Part shown: piece by piece, positions 15,286 to 24,594 of the stretch
How the letters are laid out: every line of letters begins with the position of its first letter
How positions within the stretch are numbered: position 1 is the first letter of the stretch
From: Oxalobacteraceae bacterium UBA6018
GTDB lineage: Bacteria; Pseudomonadota; Gammaproteobacteria; Burkholderiales; Burkholderiaceae_D
Length of the DNA stretch: 64,000 nt
Direction of reading: 5' to 3'
NCBI GenBank assembly: GCA_002428015.1
Contig: DIZW01000111.1
Span: forward strand, 1-64,000
Program-made: the position numbers and the translations under genes
Notes under the pieces: model-generated
Told to the model about the DNA's origin: nothing
Database searches by the model: none
Seen by the model: the letters and a program-made list of their open reading frames with translations, nothing else

Positions 15286-16818
15286 CTACTTGAACGCGAT
15301 CTTGAAACTGGACGCGATATCGGTCGGCAGCTTGGCCGGTACCTTGATCACCAGCGCGTCGGCGTCCTGGTGCCAGCTCAACACCTGGCTACTGCCCAGC
15401 AGCGTCACCCGCTTCACGGCGCGCGTGTCCTTGCCCGCGGCGCGTCCCAACGATGCGATGCGCACCTCGCCCGCCGGTACGCCGAGCGTGATCGCGTACA
15501 GCACATCGCCCTTGGTCGTAAAGCGGATGTCAGCCGGCGAGTAGACGATGTTCTCCGAGAAGTTGCCGGACGCGGCCTTGGTCGGCCCCTCGCCGAAGAT
15601 CTTCCACGGCCGCGTCGCGTAGATCGCCTCGCCATTGACGCTCATCCACCCGGCCATCTGGTCCAGGAAGGTGCGCGATTCGGGCGGCAGGCTGCCGTCC
15701 GGGTACTGCACCACGTTGATGAGCAGGTTGCCGTTCTTGCTCACCACGTCGGCCAGCATGTGCACCACCTCGGCGGTCGTCTTGTACTTGTAGCCGTCGC
15801 TGTAGAACCAGTCGCCGATCGAGGTGTCGGTTTGCCACGGCAGCGGATTAATGCCGCTCATGCCGCCGCGCTCGACGTCCTGGACGCCGGCGTTGCGCAG
15901 GAATTCGCCGCTGCCGATGTCCTTGTGGTTGTACACCGCTTCGAGCTTGCCGCCATGCGCGGCGATATTCTGGTTGTAGAAATTGGCCAGCATGGTGCGC
16001 CCGACGACGCCGAACGGGATGCCGCCGTCGGAGTACAGGAAATCAGGCTGGTAGTGCGTCAGCAGGTCGGTGATCCGGTCGAACCATTCCTGGTGCCAGG
16101 CGGGATTCTTGGCGTACCAGGTCGCGGCCGAGCGGAACGGTTCGTTCGCGTCCGGGTGGTACAGGGTGGCATAGCGCGGGTCGGCGCCGTCGTAGTCCTC
16201 GCCCATGTGCGGCCAGGTTTGGTTGTAGCCGTGGCTGGGCGCGAACCATGCATAGCTGGCGCCCAGGTGCTCGGAAACGCCGAAGCGCAGGCCGGCTTTC
16301 TTGGCCGCCTTCTGCCAGTCCCCGACGATGTCGCGGTGCGGGCCCATCTTCACGGCGTTCCACTCATGGTATTTCGAATTCCACAGGTCGAAATTGTCGT
16401 GGTGCACACCCATGCTGACGAAGTACTTGGCGCCGGCCTTGACGTACAGCGCCATCAAGGCATCCGGGTCGAATTTTTCAGCCTTCCAGAGGGCGATGAT
16501 GTCCTTGTAGCCGGACTTGCTGGGTTCGCCGTAATGCTCGAGGTGGTGCTTGTACTGGGAGGTGCCGTAGATGTACATATTGCGGGCGTACCAGTCGCCG
16601 GCGCGCGGCACCGATTGCGGCCCCCAATGCGACCAGATGCCGAACTTGGCGTCGCGGAACCATTCCGGGGTCTGATAGTGGTTGAGCGAGGCTGGGTCCG
16701 GCGTGAACGGGCCCGGGACGGTGGTGAGCTTGTACGCCGCTTGCGCGGGCTCGGCCGCCGTCGCGCTGAAGCCGGCCGCCCCGATGGCGAGCGATAGTGC
16801 CAACAATGATGTCTTCAT
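15286..16818 (-). CDS. Secreted GH29 alpha-L-fucosidase
   Basis: A 510-residue GH29 enzyme with a Sec signal peptide (MKTSLLALSLAIGAAGFSATAAE). It should release L-fucose from the ends of glycans in the periplasm or outside the cell. Family features: the N-terminal FRDAKFGIWSHWGPQSVP segment, the MGVHHDNFDLW motif, and the probable nucleophile Asp in DFLYSDGGIPF. A C-terminal beta-sandwich-like domain follows (SSQVLSWHQDADALVIKVP). It is the last gene of the leftward fucose locus, supplying the substrate for the importer and catabolic enzymes encoded upstream. Length is usual for the family. Confidence 0.93.
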   Translation of the reverse strand: MKTSLLALSLAIGAAGFSATAAEPAQAAYKLTTVPGPFTPDPASLNHYQTPEWFRDAKFGIWSHWGPQSVPRAGDWYARNMYIYGTSQYKHHLEHYGEPSKSGYKDIIALWKAEKFDPDALMALYVKAGAKYFVSMGVHHDNFDLWNSKYHEWNAVKMGPHRDIVGDWQKAAKKAGLRFGVSEHLGASYAWFAPSHGYNQTWPHMGEDYDGADPRYATLYHPDANEPFRSAATWYAKNPAWHQEWFDRITDLLTHYQPDFLYSDGGIPFGVVGRTMLANFYNQNIAAHGGKLEAVYNHKDIGSGEFLRNAGVQDVERGGMSGINPLPWQTDTSIGDWFYSDGYKYKTTAEVVHMLADVVSKNGNLLINVVQYPDGSLPPESRTFLDQMAGWMSVNGEAIYATRPWKIFGEGPTKAASGNFSENIVYSPADIRFTTKGDVLYAITLGVPAGEVRIASLGRAAGKDTRAVKRVTLLGSSQVLSWHQDADALVIKVPAKLPTDIASSFKIAFK

Positions 16819-16900
16819 GGATCTTGTCTCTCAGGTTGTTTTAAGTGAGGTGACGGCCGCCCCGCATGCGGCCGACGCGCCGGCGTTCATTTGCCGGCCG

Positions 16901-17230
16901 TTACGGCAGGTGAAACACATGCTCCATCATTGCCCAGTGCTCGCCCGGCGCGCGCGTCGCCAGCGGGCGCTGGCAGGGCGAGCACACGCTCCACCAGCGT
17001 TGCGTGCCAGGGTCGTCAGCGATGGCCTGCATGTCGGCCGAAAAATCGGTGCCGCCATACTCCCAGTAGCCGAACAGCAGGTTCTCCGGCTCGCGCAGGA
17101 AGATGCTGTAGTTGTGGATGTGGCTGCGCTTGAGCCGGTCGAGAACCTCCGGCCACACATCGGCGTGCAACGCCTTGTACTCGGCGATACGCTCGGCGTC
17201 GAGCCCGATCACCATGCCCATTCTTTGCAT
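16901..17230 (-). CDS. L-fucose/L-rhamnose mutarotase (RhaM/DUF718 family)
   Basis: A 109-residue protein of the small mutarotase family: MGMVIGLDAERIAEYKALHADVWPEVL, HNYSIFLREPENLLFGYWEY and the C-terminal WAMMEHVFHL segment. It should interconvert alpha and beta anomers of the 6-deoxyhexose, speeding use by the downstream dehydrogenase. It lies between the fucosidase gene and the GntR regulator gene. By locus context fucose is the likeliest sugar, although the family is named after rhamnose. Confidence 0.85.
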   Translation of the reverse strand: MQRMGMVIGLDAERIAEYKALHADVWPEVLDRLKRSHIHNYSIFLREPENLLFGYWEYGGTDFSADMQAIADDPGTQRWWSVCSPCQRPLATRAPGEHWAMMEHVFHLP

Positions 17231-17367
17231 TTGCGGTCCTGTCTGCGGCCGGTCGGCGCGCGATGGTTCAACACCGCATGATTGTATGTGATATATAGAA
17301 TACCGACAACGATAAATTTACCCAAACCCGGTAATTGGGGGGCGCTGCGCCTCTCGGTTCCCCGCGC

Positions 17368-18282
17368 TCAGTCCGGGCGGGTCATCTGCTCGCGTTGGGT
17401 GATCGATTCGAGCATGGTGCTGCGCGAGGAGTCCAGGTGGGTGTGCATGGCGCGCCGGGCGGCCTCGCCGTCGCGCCGGGCCAGCGCCTGCAGCAGTTCC
17501 AGGTGTTCCTGCACGGCGTGCTGGTTGCGTGGAAGCTCGTCGCGCTTGTCCCACTGGTAGTGGTAGTGGAACACCAGCGAGACGATGTCGTTGAGGCCCT
17601 GGGCGAAGCGGTTGTTCAGCAGGCCGATCAGGAAGGTGTGGAACTCGCGGTCCAGCGCGGGAAAGTCGCGGTGGCTGGCGGGCATGGCCGAGCCGAGCCG
17701 CCGGTGGCGCGCGATCAGGTCGTCCAGCACGCGGAAGGCGGGGTCGTCCGGCGGCAGGCCGAGCAGCTTGTCCACGGCCGCCAGCTCGAACATGCGGCGC
17801 ACGTCGCCCAGTTCGGTGGCGAACGAGCGGTCGAAGGCGCACAGCCGCCAGCCGCCCTGGGGCTTCTTTTCGATGAGCCCGTAGCGCGAGAAGCCGATCA
17901 GGAATTCGCGCACGCTGATGGTGCTCGCGCCGGCCGCGCGCGCCAGTTCGGCCTCCGAGAAGTCGGACCCCGGCGGCAGGTCGTTATGGTAGATGCGCTC
18001 CATGAGCACCTGCTGGATACGCGCGGCGCCGGACTGCAGTTCGGCTTCGTCGAAATAGTCGTCCGGGGCCGGCTTGCGCAGCAGGCGGCGTTCCTTGAGG
18101 TCGCTGATCAGCCCGCGCTTGAGGAGGTAATTCAAGGTGCTGCGCACCGCCGTGCGGCTGCCATGGGCCAGCTCGGCCATGCGCTGCTCGGGCGGCAAGG
18201 CCGCGCCCACGTCGATGTGCTCGGCCAGGTGCCTGAGCAGGAGGTTGGTACCGCGTTTGAAGATGGTGGGAGGCTTGGCCAT
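17368..18282 (-). CDS. GntR-family regulator with FCD domain
   Basis: A 304-residue transcription factor. The start at 18282 (MAKPPTIFKRG) was chosen because upstream codons in the frame do not resemble the family. Two winged-helix-like segments are visible: a first around RTAVRSTLNYLLKRGLI, and a GntR-type helix-turn-helix in DFSEAELARAAGASTISVREFLIGFSRYGLI. An all-helical FCD effector domain follows with metal-ligand-like His/Asp residues (DREFHTFLIG, HYHYQW, EHLELLQAL). It probably senses a fucose-pathway intermediate and controls the adjacent operon. The double wing is unusual for FadR-type proteins. Confidence 0.82.
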   Translation of the reverse strand: MAKPPTIFKRGTNLLLRHLAEHIDVGAALPPEQRMAELAHGSRTAVRSTLNYLLKRGLISDLKERRLLRKPAPDDYFDEAELQSGAARIQQVLMERIYHNDLPPGSDFSEAELARAAGASTISVREFLIGFSRYGLIEKKPQGGWRLCAFDRSFATELGDVRRMFELAAVDKLLGLPPDDPAFRVLDDLIARHRRLGSAMPASHRDFPALDREFHTFLIGLLNNRFAQGLNDIVSLVFHYHYQWDKRDELPRNQHAVQEHLELLQALARRDGEAARRAMHTHLDSSRSTMLESITQREQMTRPD

Positions 18283-18404
18283 GGAGTCGCTTGTTTGCCG
18301 CTTGCCGGCGTGGCTGTAACAGTGCGCATTGTACTCGACCGCCCCGCGCGACCGGCTACCGCGCCAGAGGGCGGCAGCGCAATACCGCATCTCAGTACAG
18401 CACC

Positions 18405-19370
18405 TCAGTACAGCACATTGGCCGCTTCGGGCGAGCCGACATTGGCCTTCGTGACCATGACCACGCCGGTGTTCACGAAGCGCGGCACCTTCCTGCGTTC
18501 GATCACGCTGAGCACGGTGCTGATGCCGAGCGAGCCCATCGCGTACGAGCTCTGCACGGCGGTGGCGCACAAGGTGCCATCCTTGATGAAGTTCTTGAGG
18601 TCCTCGTTACCGTCGAAGCCGACCGCGACGACCTTGCCGACCTTGCCGGCCTGAATGAGCGCGCGCCCCATGCCGACCGCGGTCGGCTCGTTGGCGGCGA
18701 AGATGCCCTTGAGGTCGGGGTTGGCGGCCAGCAGGTCGGTGGTCTGGTTCAGCGCCGTGGCCATTTGCGACTGCGAGTAATAGGTGCCGACGATCTGCAG
18801 CTGCGAATTTTTCGCGATGTACTTCTTGAAGCCGCCAACCCGCCCCACTTCCGACCCGGCCCCGGCAACGTAGGACATGACGGCGATCTTGCCGGTCTTG
18901 CCCACCTTCGAGATGAGGACCTTGGCGCTCTCCTCGCCGGCCATCTCGTTGTCGGTGGACAGGAAGGACTGGTAGTATTTCTGGCCCGCCTCGGACACCG
19001 CCGAATCGATCACCACCACCGGCACATGGGCTTCCCAGGCTTTCTTCATCGCCGGGATCAGCGCGTCGGGATCGGTCGGCGCCAGGACGATGCCGGCCAC
19101 CTTGCGGTTGACGGCGTTCTCGACCATGCTGACCTGGTCGGCGATGGCCGATTCCGAGGCCGGCCCCTGGAAGGTGACGGTGTAGCCGGGCGCCTTCACG
19201 GCGGCGGCCATGGCCCCCTTGCGCACGTTCTGCCAGTAGTTCGAATTACTGGTCTTGACGATGACGGCAATTTCCTTGCTGGCGGCGCTGGCGGGCTGGG
19301 CCAGGCAGCCCAGGGTGGCGACGACGGTTGCGGCGGCGATGCGTTGAAAAGTTTTCACGGTCATCCTCAT
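18405..19370 (-). CDS. Periplasmic sugar-binding protein of ABC importer (RbsB-like)
   Basis: A 321-residue substrate-binding protein with a signal peptide (to about AQPASA) and the two-lobed type I periplasmic-binding fold: KEIAVIVKTSNSNYWQNVRKG at the first strand, GIVLAPTDPDAL, VVVIDSAV and KVVAVGFDGNEDL. It delivers a sugar, most likely L-fucose from context, to the permease encoded just upstream (16 bases away). Last gene of the catabolic/transport operon before the GntR gene. Confidence 0.9.
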   Translation of the reverse strand: MRMTVKTFQRIAAATVVATLGCLAQPASAASKEIAVIVKTSNSNYWQNVRKGAMAAAVKAPGYTVTFQGPASESAIADQVSMVENAVNRKVAGIVLAPTDPDALIPAMKKAWEAHVPVVVIDSAVSEAGQKYYQSFLSTDNEMAGEESAKVLISKVGKTGKIAVMSYVAGAGSEVGRVGGFKKYIAKNSQLQIVGTYYSQSQMATALNQTTDLLAANPDLKGIFAANEPTAVGMGRALIQAGKVGKVVAVGFDGNEDLKNFIKDGTLCATAVQSSYAMGSLGISTVLSVIERRKVPRFVNTGVVMVTKANVGSPEAANVLY

Positions 19371-19386
19371 GCGTTTCGGTTTCGGT

Positions 19387-20370
19387 TTAGCGGCGGTTGC
19401 GTTTCTGGTCTATCCACACGGTCAACAGGATGACCATGCCGATGATGATTTGCTGGATAAAGCTGGAGATCCCGTTCATGTTCAAGCCGTTGCGCAGGAT
19501 GCCGATCACGAAGGCGCCGATGACGGTGCCGGAGATGGTGCCGATGCCGCCGATGAGCGAGGTGCCGCCGATGACGGCGCTGGCGATGGCGTCGAGCTCG
19601 TACATGACGCCTTCGTTGGGCTGGCCCGTCACCAGGCGCGACATGAGCACGCAGCCAGTCAGGCCGGCCAGGCTGCCGGAGATCACATAGGTCATCAAGG
19701 TGACGCGGTTGACGTTCACGCCCGACAGGCGGGCCGCCTCGGCATTCGAGCCGACGGCGTAGATGTGGCGCCCGAACACGGTGCGCCTGAGCATGACGGC
19801 CACCACGATGCCGATGAGGACCATCAGCACCACCGGATAGGGAACGCCGGGAAACACCACATCGGGGAAAGGACCGTCGCCGTCGCGCACGACCTGGAAC
19901 AAGGCGCCGTTGCCGAGCTCGCCGAACTTGTCGCCCAGGCCGGACACGGCGCGCGCGCCGGTGATCTGCAGCGCCACCCCGCGCGCGATGAGCATCATGC
20001 CGAGCGTGGCGATGAACGGCGGCAGTTTCAGGCGCGTGATGGACAGGCCGTTGACCAGCCCGCACAGCGCGCCCACCGCCACCCCGGCGGCCATGCCCAG
20101 CGCCACCGGCATGCCGGCCTTGACCGCCAGCGCCGCCACCACGCCCGACAGCGCCAGCACCGAGCCGGCGCTCAGGTCGATGCCGCCGGTGATGATCACG
20201 CAGGTGGCGGCGATGCCTAGGTAGGCGATCGAGGTGACCTGCAGCGACACGCTCATCGCGTTACCGACCGAGAAGAAGGCGTCGCTGCTGAGCGAGAACA
20301 CCAGCACCAGCGCGGCCAGGCTGCCCAGCGCCGCGAATTTTTGGATCAGGTCCTTCTGCTTCTCAGTCAT
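19387..20370 (-). CDS. Sugar ABC transporter permease (RbsC-like)
   Basis: A 327-residue integral membrane protein with 8-10 hydrophobic helices and the BPD_transp_2 signature region (GGIDLSAGSVLALSG, LPPFIATLGMMLIARGVAL, SVIGGTSLIGGIGTI). It forms the inner-membrane channel for the sugar bound by the neighbouring periplasmic protein. Its start overlaps the ATPase gene end by 8 bases. Confidence 0.92.
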   Translation of the reverse strand: MTEKQKDLIQKFAALGSLAALVLVFSLSSDAFFSVGNAMSVSLQVTSIAYLGIAATCVIITGGIDLSAGSVLALSGVVAALAVKAGMPVALGMAAGVAVGALCGLVNGLSITRLKLPPFIATLGMMLIARGVALQITGARAVSGLGDKFGELGNGALFQVVRDGDGPFPDVVFPGVPYPVVLMVLIGIVVAVMLRRTVFGRHIYAVGSNAEAARLSGVNVNRVTLMTYVISGSLAGLTGCVLMSRLVTGQPNEGVMYELDAIASAVIGGTSLIGGIGTISGTVIGAFVIGILRNGLNMNGISSFIQQIIIGMVILLTVWIDQKRNRR

Positions 20371-21979
20371 GTGCCGCTTCCAGGTTCGATTGATTCGGAT
20401 TCGATTGCTGTGTGTTCGATTGCTGCGAATGCGATGCCGGGGCGCCCGCCCTGCCCCGGCCCGAGGCCAGGTGCATGATGTCTTCCTGGCTGACCTCGGC
20501 CGTGTTGACGATGGCGCCGATGCGCCCCTCGTGGAACACCGCCACCCGGTCGGTCATGCCCATGATCTCGGGTAGCTCGGACGAAATGAGCACCACGCCG
20601 ACGCCTTGGGCGGCCAGGCGGTCGAGCAACTGGTAGATGGCGAACTTGGCGCCCACGTCGATCCCGCGGGTGGGCTCGTCGAAGAAGATGATGGTCGAGC
20701 CGCGGAACAGCCATTTGCCGATGACGATCTTTTGCTGGTTGCCGCCCGACAGGTTCTTGGCGATCTGGCCGGAGGACGGCGTCTTGATGTCCAGCAGCTC
20801 GATGTAGCGCCGCGCCACCGCCTCCTCCGCGCCCGGGCGCAGGAAGCCGGCGCCGGCCACGGCGGCCACGTCGGTGAGCGTGAGGTTGGCCGCCACCGAC
20901 ATGCGCAGCGCCAGGCCGTCGCTTTTGCGGTCCTCCGACACGTAGGCGATGCCGTGCCGGATCGCGTCCATGGGCGAGCGCACCGTCACTTGCGCGCCGC
21001 CCACCGCGATGCTGCCGCCGTCGGCCGGGTCGGCGCCGAAGATGGCGCGCGCCACCTCGGTGCGTCCGGCCCCCATCAGGCCCGAAAAGCCGAGGATTTC
21101 GCCGCGCCGCAGCGCGAAGCTGACCGGGCCGAAGCGACCGGCGCGGCGCAGCTCCCGCACCTCCAGCAAGACCTCGTCCTGGGGCACGCACGTGCGCTGG
21201 GGGTATTTCTCGTCGAGCGAGCGCCCCACCATGCGCGCGACGATGGCGTCGATGCTGGTGGCGTGGAAGTCGCTGGTGTCGATGTAGCGGCCGTCGCGCA
21301 GCACCGTGACCCGGTCGACGATGTGGGCGAACTCGTCGAGCCGGTGCGAGATGTAGACGATGGCCACGCCATCACGCTTGAGCTCGTTGATGATGGCGAA
21401 CAGCTGGCCGGTCTCGCTTTCCGTCAAGGACGAGGTCGGCTCGTCCATGATCAGCACGTCGGCCTTGAGCGACAGGGCTTTGGCGATCTCCACCATCTGC
21501 TGCTGGGCCACCGACAGCGACTTGACCTGCGCGCGCGGATCGATGGCCACGCGCAGGCGCTCGAGCAGGCGCCGGGCGGCGGCGCCCATGGCGGCCTGGT
21601 CGACGAACAGGCCGCGCCGCGGTTCGCGCGCCAGGAAGATGTTCTCGGCCACGGACAGGTGCGGCACCAGGTTCAGCTCCTGGTGGATGATGGCGATCCC
21701 GGCCGCCTCGGCCTGCACGCTGGAGGCGAACTGGCGCGGCGCGCCCTTGTAGACGATCTGGCCGGCGTCGGGCTGGTACACGCCGCTGAGGATCTTCATC
21801 AAGGTGGACTTGCCGGCGCCGTTCTCGCCGCACAGCGCGTGCACCTCGCCGGCGCGCAGGTCGAAATGCACGTCGTCCAGCGCCAGCACGCCGGGAAAGC
21901 GTTTGCAGATATGGCGCAGCGACAGCAGCGGCGCCGCCTGCCCCGGCGCGCCGCCTTCCTCGCTTGCTATCTCGTCCAT
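20363..21979 (-). CDS. Sugar ABC transporter ATP-binding protein (RbsA-like, two nucleotide domains)
   Basis: A 538-residue tandem ATPase. Domain 1 has Walker A GENGAGKST, signature LSVAQQQMVEIAKAL and Walker B DVLIMDEPT; domain 2 has the shortened GLMGAGRTEVARA loop, signature LSGGNQQKIVIGKW and IIFFDEPTRGIDVG, as usual for the ribose/galactose family. The ATG at 21979 was chosen over 22012 because agggggaga lies 4 bases before it. It powers the fucose-locus importer. Confidence 0.92.
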   Translation of the reverse strand: MDEIASEEGGAPGQAAPLLSLRHICKRFPGVLALDDVHFDLRAGEVHALCGENGAGKSTLMKILSGVYQPDAGQIVYKGAPRQFASSVQAEAAGIAIIHQELNLVPHLSVAENIFLAREPRRGLFVDQAAMGAAARRLLERLRVAIDPRAQVKSLSVAQQQMVEIAKALSLKADVLIMDEPTSSLTESETGQLFAIINELKRDGVAIVYISHRLDEFAHIVDRVTVLRDGRYIDTSDFHATSIDAIVARMVGRSLDEKYPQRTCVPQDEVLLEVRELRRAGRFGPVSFALRRGEILGFSGLMGAGRTEVARAIFGADPADGGSIAVGGAQVTVRSPMDAIRHGIAYVSEDRKSDGLALRMSVAANLTLTDVAAVAGAGFLRPGAEEAVARRYIELLDIKTPSSGQIAKNLSGGNQQKIVIGKWLFRGSTIIFFDEPTRGIDVGAKFAIYQLLDRLAAQGVGVVLISSELPEIMGMTDRVAVFHEGRIGAIVNTAEVSQEDIMHLASGRGRAGAPASHSQQSNTQQSNPNQSNLEAAHD

Positions 21980-22028
21980 GTCTCCCCCTGCCCGGTTGTT
22001 CTTGTGCGGCACTTGTCGTGCTTCTCGC

Positions 22029-22895
22029 TTAGCCGTCGATGAGGGCCGGGTCCCAGGCGTGCACGGTCTGGCGCTGCTGGCCCAGTCCGCTGATGCCCAG
22101 CACCATCCGGTCGCCCGGCTTGAGGTAGAGCGGGTCCGGCTTCTGGCCCAGGCCGACGCCGGGCGGCGTGCCGGTGCTGATGATATCGCCAGGATACAAG
22201 GTCATGAAGCGGCTGATGTAGCTGACCAGCTCGGCCACGCCGAACACCATGGTCTTGGTGCTGCCGTTTTGCATGCGGCGCCCGTTCAGGTCCAGCCACA
22301 TGTCCAGGTTCTGCGGGTCCGGCACCTCGTCGGCGGTGACCAGCCACGGGCCGATCGGGCCGAAGGTGTCGCAGCCCTTGCCCTTGTCCCACTGGCCGCC
22401 GCGCTCGAGCTGGTATTCGCGCTCGGACAGGTCGTTGACGACGCAGTAGCCGGCCACGTGATCGAGGGCGTTCTCCATGCTGACGTAGCGGGCGGTGGTG
22501 CCGATCACCACGCCGAGTTCGACTTCCCAGTCGCTCTTGGACGAGCCCTGGGGCAGCACCACCGGGTCGTCGCAGCCCATCACGGCGCTGATCGCCTTCA
22601 TGAACAGCACCGGTTCGGCCGGCACCGCCATGCCGGATTCGGCCGCGTGGTCGGAGTAGTTCAGGCCCACGCAGATGAACTTGCCCACGCCCGCGTACGG
22701 TGTGCCGACCCGGCCCGGATTAGCCACGGCCGGCAGGGTGGACAGGTCCAGCTCGCGCAGGCGCGCCAGCGCGGCCCGCCCCAGGCCGTCGGCGCGCAGG
22801 TCGGGCAGCACGCCCGACAGGTCGCGCACCACGCCGCGTTGATCGACCGCCGCCGGTTTTTCCTTGCCCTTGGGGCCAAAACGCATGAGCTTCAT
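22029..22895 (-). CDS. FAH-family hydrolase, probable 2,4-diketo-3-deoxy-L-fuconate hydrolase
   Basis: A 288-residue fumarylacetoacetase-family enzyme; the start at 22895 (MKLMRFGPKG) fits the family, and the earlier frame does not. Metal and active-site segments: KFICVGLNYSDHAAE, WEVELGVVIG, VVNDLSEREYQ and TGTPPGVGLG. In the non-phosphorylating fucose pathway this enzyme splits 2,4-diketo-3-deoxy-L-fuconate into pyruvate and L-lactate. The gene follows the SDR gene that would make its substrate. The exact substrate is inferred from context. Confidence 0.87.
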   Translation of the reverse strand: MKLMRFGPKGKEKPAAVDQRGVVRDLSGVLPDLRADGLGRAALARLRELDLSTLPAVANPGRVGTPYAGVGKFICVGLNYSDHAAESGMAVPAEPVLFMKAISAVMGCDDPVVLPQGSSKSDWEVELGVVIGTTARYVSMENALDHVAGYCVVNDLSEREYQLERGGQWDKGKGCDTFGPIGPWLVTADEVPDPQNLDMWLDLNGRRMQNGSTKTMVFGVAELVSYISRFMTLYPGDIISTGTPPGVGLGQKPDPLYLKPGDRMVLGISGLGQQRQTVHAWDPALIDG

Positions 22896-22971
22896 GAGAG
22901 CACTTTCCAGTAAATGAAATAGAACGATGTCAATAAAACGATGAGGTGAACAGGATGATGTCACCAAGGAA

Positions 22972-23718
22972 TCAATTGGTCCAGCCGCCGTCGATCAGCT
23001 GTGCGGTACCGGTGGTGAACGCCGATTCGTCCGAGGCCAGGTACAGCGCCAGCGCGGCGATTTCCTCGGCCCGCCCCACCCGCCCCATCGGCTGGCGCGC
23101 CACGAAGGCCTGCTCGACCTGGGCCACGCTCTGCCCGGTGGCGCGCGCCTGCGCCTCGATGCGCTCGCGCAGCGAAGGCGAATCAATGGTGGCCGGGCAG
23201 ATGGCGTTGCAGCGGATACCCTGGGCGACGAAATCGGCCGCGACCGACTTGGTCATGCCGATCACCGCCGCCTTGGTCACACCGTACACGAAGCGGTTGG
23301 GCGCCGCCTTCAGGCTCGAGGCGACCGAGGACATGTTGATGATCGAGCCGCCGCCGCGCTCGACCATGGCCGGCAGGAAGGCGCGGATCATGCGGTACAT
23401 GGAACGCACGTTCAGGTCGAAGGAAAAGTCCCAGGCCGCCTCCTCGCACTGGAGGATGGTGCCGCCATCGACGTAGCCGGCGCAGTTGAACAGCACGTCG
23501 ACAGGCCCGACCTCGCGCGCCAGCGCCGCGATCGCGGCGGCGTCGGTCACGTCGAGCCGGTGGACACTGCAGCCTTCCAGGCTGTCGAGTTGCGCCAGGT
23601 TGATGTCGGTGGCGATCACGCGCGCGCCTTCGCGCGCGAACGCGAGCGCGGTGGCGCGCCCGATGCCCTGGCCGGCGGCCGTGATCAAGGCGGTTTTTCC
23701 TTGCAGTCTGTCAGTCAA
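22972..23718 (-). CDS. SDR oxidoreductase, probable 2-keto-3-deoxy-L-fuconate dehydrogenase
   Basis: A 248-residue classical short-chain dehydrogenase. It has the nucleotide motif TAAGQGIGRATA, NCAGY, catalytic Ser in INMSSVASS and the YGVTK catalytic Tyr/Lys, and ends with the usual LIDGGWTN. An Asp after the second strand (ATDINLAQLD) suggests NAD preference. By position in the locus it should oxidise 2-keto-3-deoxy-L-fuconate to the 2,4-diketo compound used by the FAH hydrolase encoded next. Confidence 0.87.
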   Translation of the reverse strand: MTDRLQGKTALITAAGQGIGRATALAFAREGARVIATDINLAQLDSLEGCSVHRLDVTDAAAIAALAREVGPVDVLFNCAGYVDGGTILQCEEAAWDFSFDLNVRSMYRMIRAFLPAMVERGGGSIINMSSVASSLKAAPNRFVYGVTKAAVIGMTKSVAADFVAQGIRCNAICPATIDSPSLRERIEAQARATGQSVAQVEQAFVARQPMGRVGRAEEIAALALYLASDESAFTTGTAQLIDGGWTN

Positions 23719-23766
23719 GCGAGCCCCCTCTTTGAGAACAACAATGGCGGTATTGGCGCGGCGCGC

Positions 23767-24594
23767 CTACCCCAGCCGGTAGAAATTGACGGCGTTAAGT
23801 CCGTACACGGCCTCGCGCTCGTCCCTGGTCAGCCCGGCCAGCAGCTCGCCGCTGACGGCCATCCAGCGGTCGTAGTCGGCGGCCAGGTTCAGCACCGGCC
23901 AGTCGCTGCCCCACATCACGCGGCCCGGCCCGAACTGCGCCAGCACATGGTCGACGTAGGGCTGCAGGGCGGCGCGCTTCCATCCCGGGCCCGTCTCCGT
24001 CAATAGCCCGGACAGCTTGCACCAGACCTGGGGCAGCGCGGCCAGGCGCGCCAGGTCATCGACCCAGGCCGACTGCCATGCGGCGCCGATTTCGGGCTTG
24101 GCGGCGTGGTCGATCACGATCGGCAGCGCGGGAAAGCGCGTGGCGAAGGCCAGCAGGGCCGGCAGGTGGCGCGGCTGGACCAGGGCGTCGAAACTGAGCC
24201 GGTGATGCAGCATGGCTTCCACCGCCGGCGCCAGCGCCGGGTCGTCGATCCAGCCGTCGTCGTCCAGGTCCTGCAGCATCGGGCGCAAGCCCTTGAGCTT
24301 GGAGTAAGCGGCCAAGCTCGCGATCTGGCGCGGCGCGTCGGCCGCCTTCAGGTCGACCCAGCCGACCACGGCGCGGATGAAGCTGTGCTCGAGCGTCTGT
24401 TCCAGCATGAACCGGGTGTCCTCCACGCTGGGCAGCGACTGCACCAGCACCGTGCCGGTGATGCCGTGGCGCGCCAGCATGGGCTTGAGGTGGGACGGAA
24501 GGAAATCGCGGTACAGCACACTGAGGGCCGGCGGCGGCCAGGCGCCGCCGCGCTCGGCCACGCGCCAAAAATGCTGGTGGGCGTCGATGCGCAT
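23767..24594 (-). CDS. Amidohydrolase family 2, probable L-fuconolactonase
   Basis: A 275-residue metal-dependent hydrolase. The ATG at 24594 overlaps the stop of the preceding aldo/keto reductase gene by one base, and the protein then starts with the family motif MRIDAHQHFW. Other ligands: the His in PIVIDHAAKPE and the Asp in MWGSDWPV. It should open L-fucono-lactone to L-fuconate. The closest described relatives are lactonases of fucose and rhamnose pathways. Confidence 0.88.
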   Translation of the reverse strand: MRIDAHQHFWRVAERGGAWPPPALSVLYRDFLPSHLKPMLARHGITGTVLVQSLPSVEDTRFMLEQTLEHSFIRAVVGWVDLKAADAPRQIASLAAYSKLKGLRPMLQDLDDDGWIDDPALAPAVEAMLHHRLSFDALVQPRHLPALLAFATRFPALPIVIDHAAKPEIGAAWQSAWVDDLARLAALPQVWCKLSGLLTETGPGWKRAALQPYVDHVLAQFGPGRVMWGSDWPVLNLAADYDRWMAVSGELLAGLTRDEREAVYGLNAVNFYRLG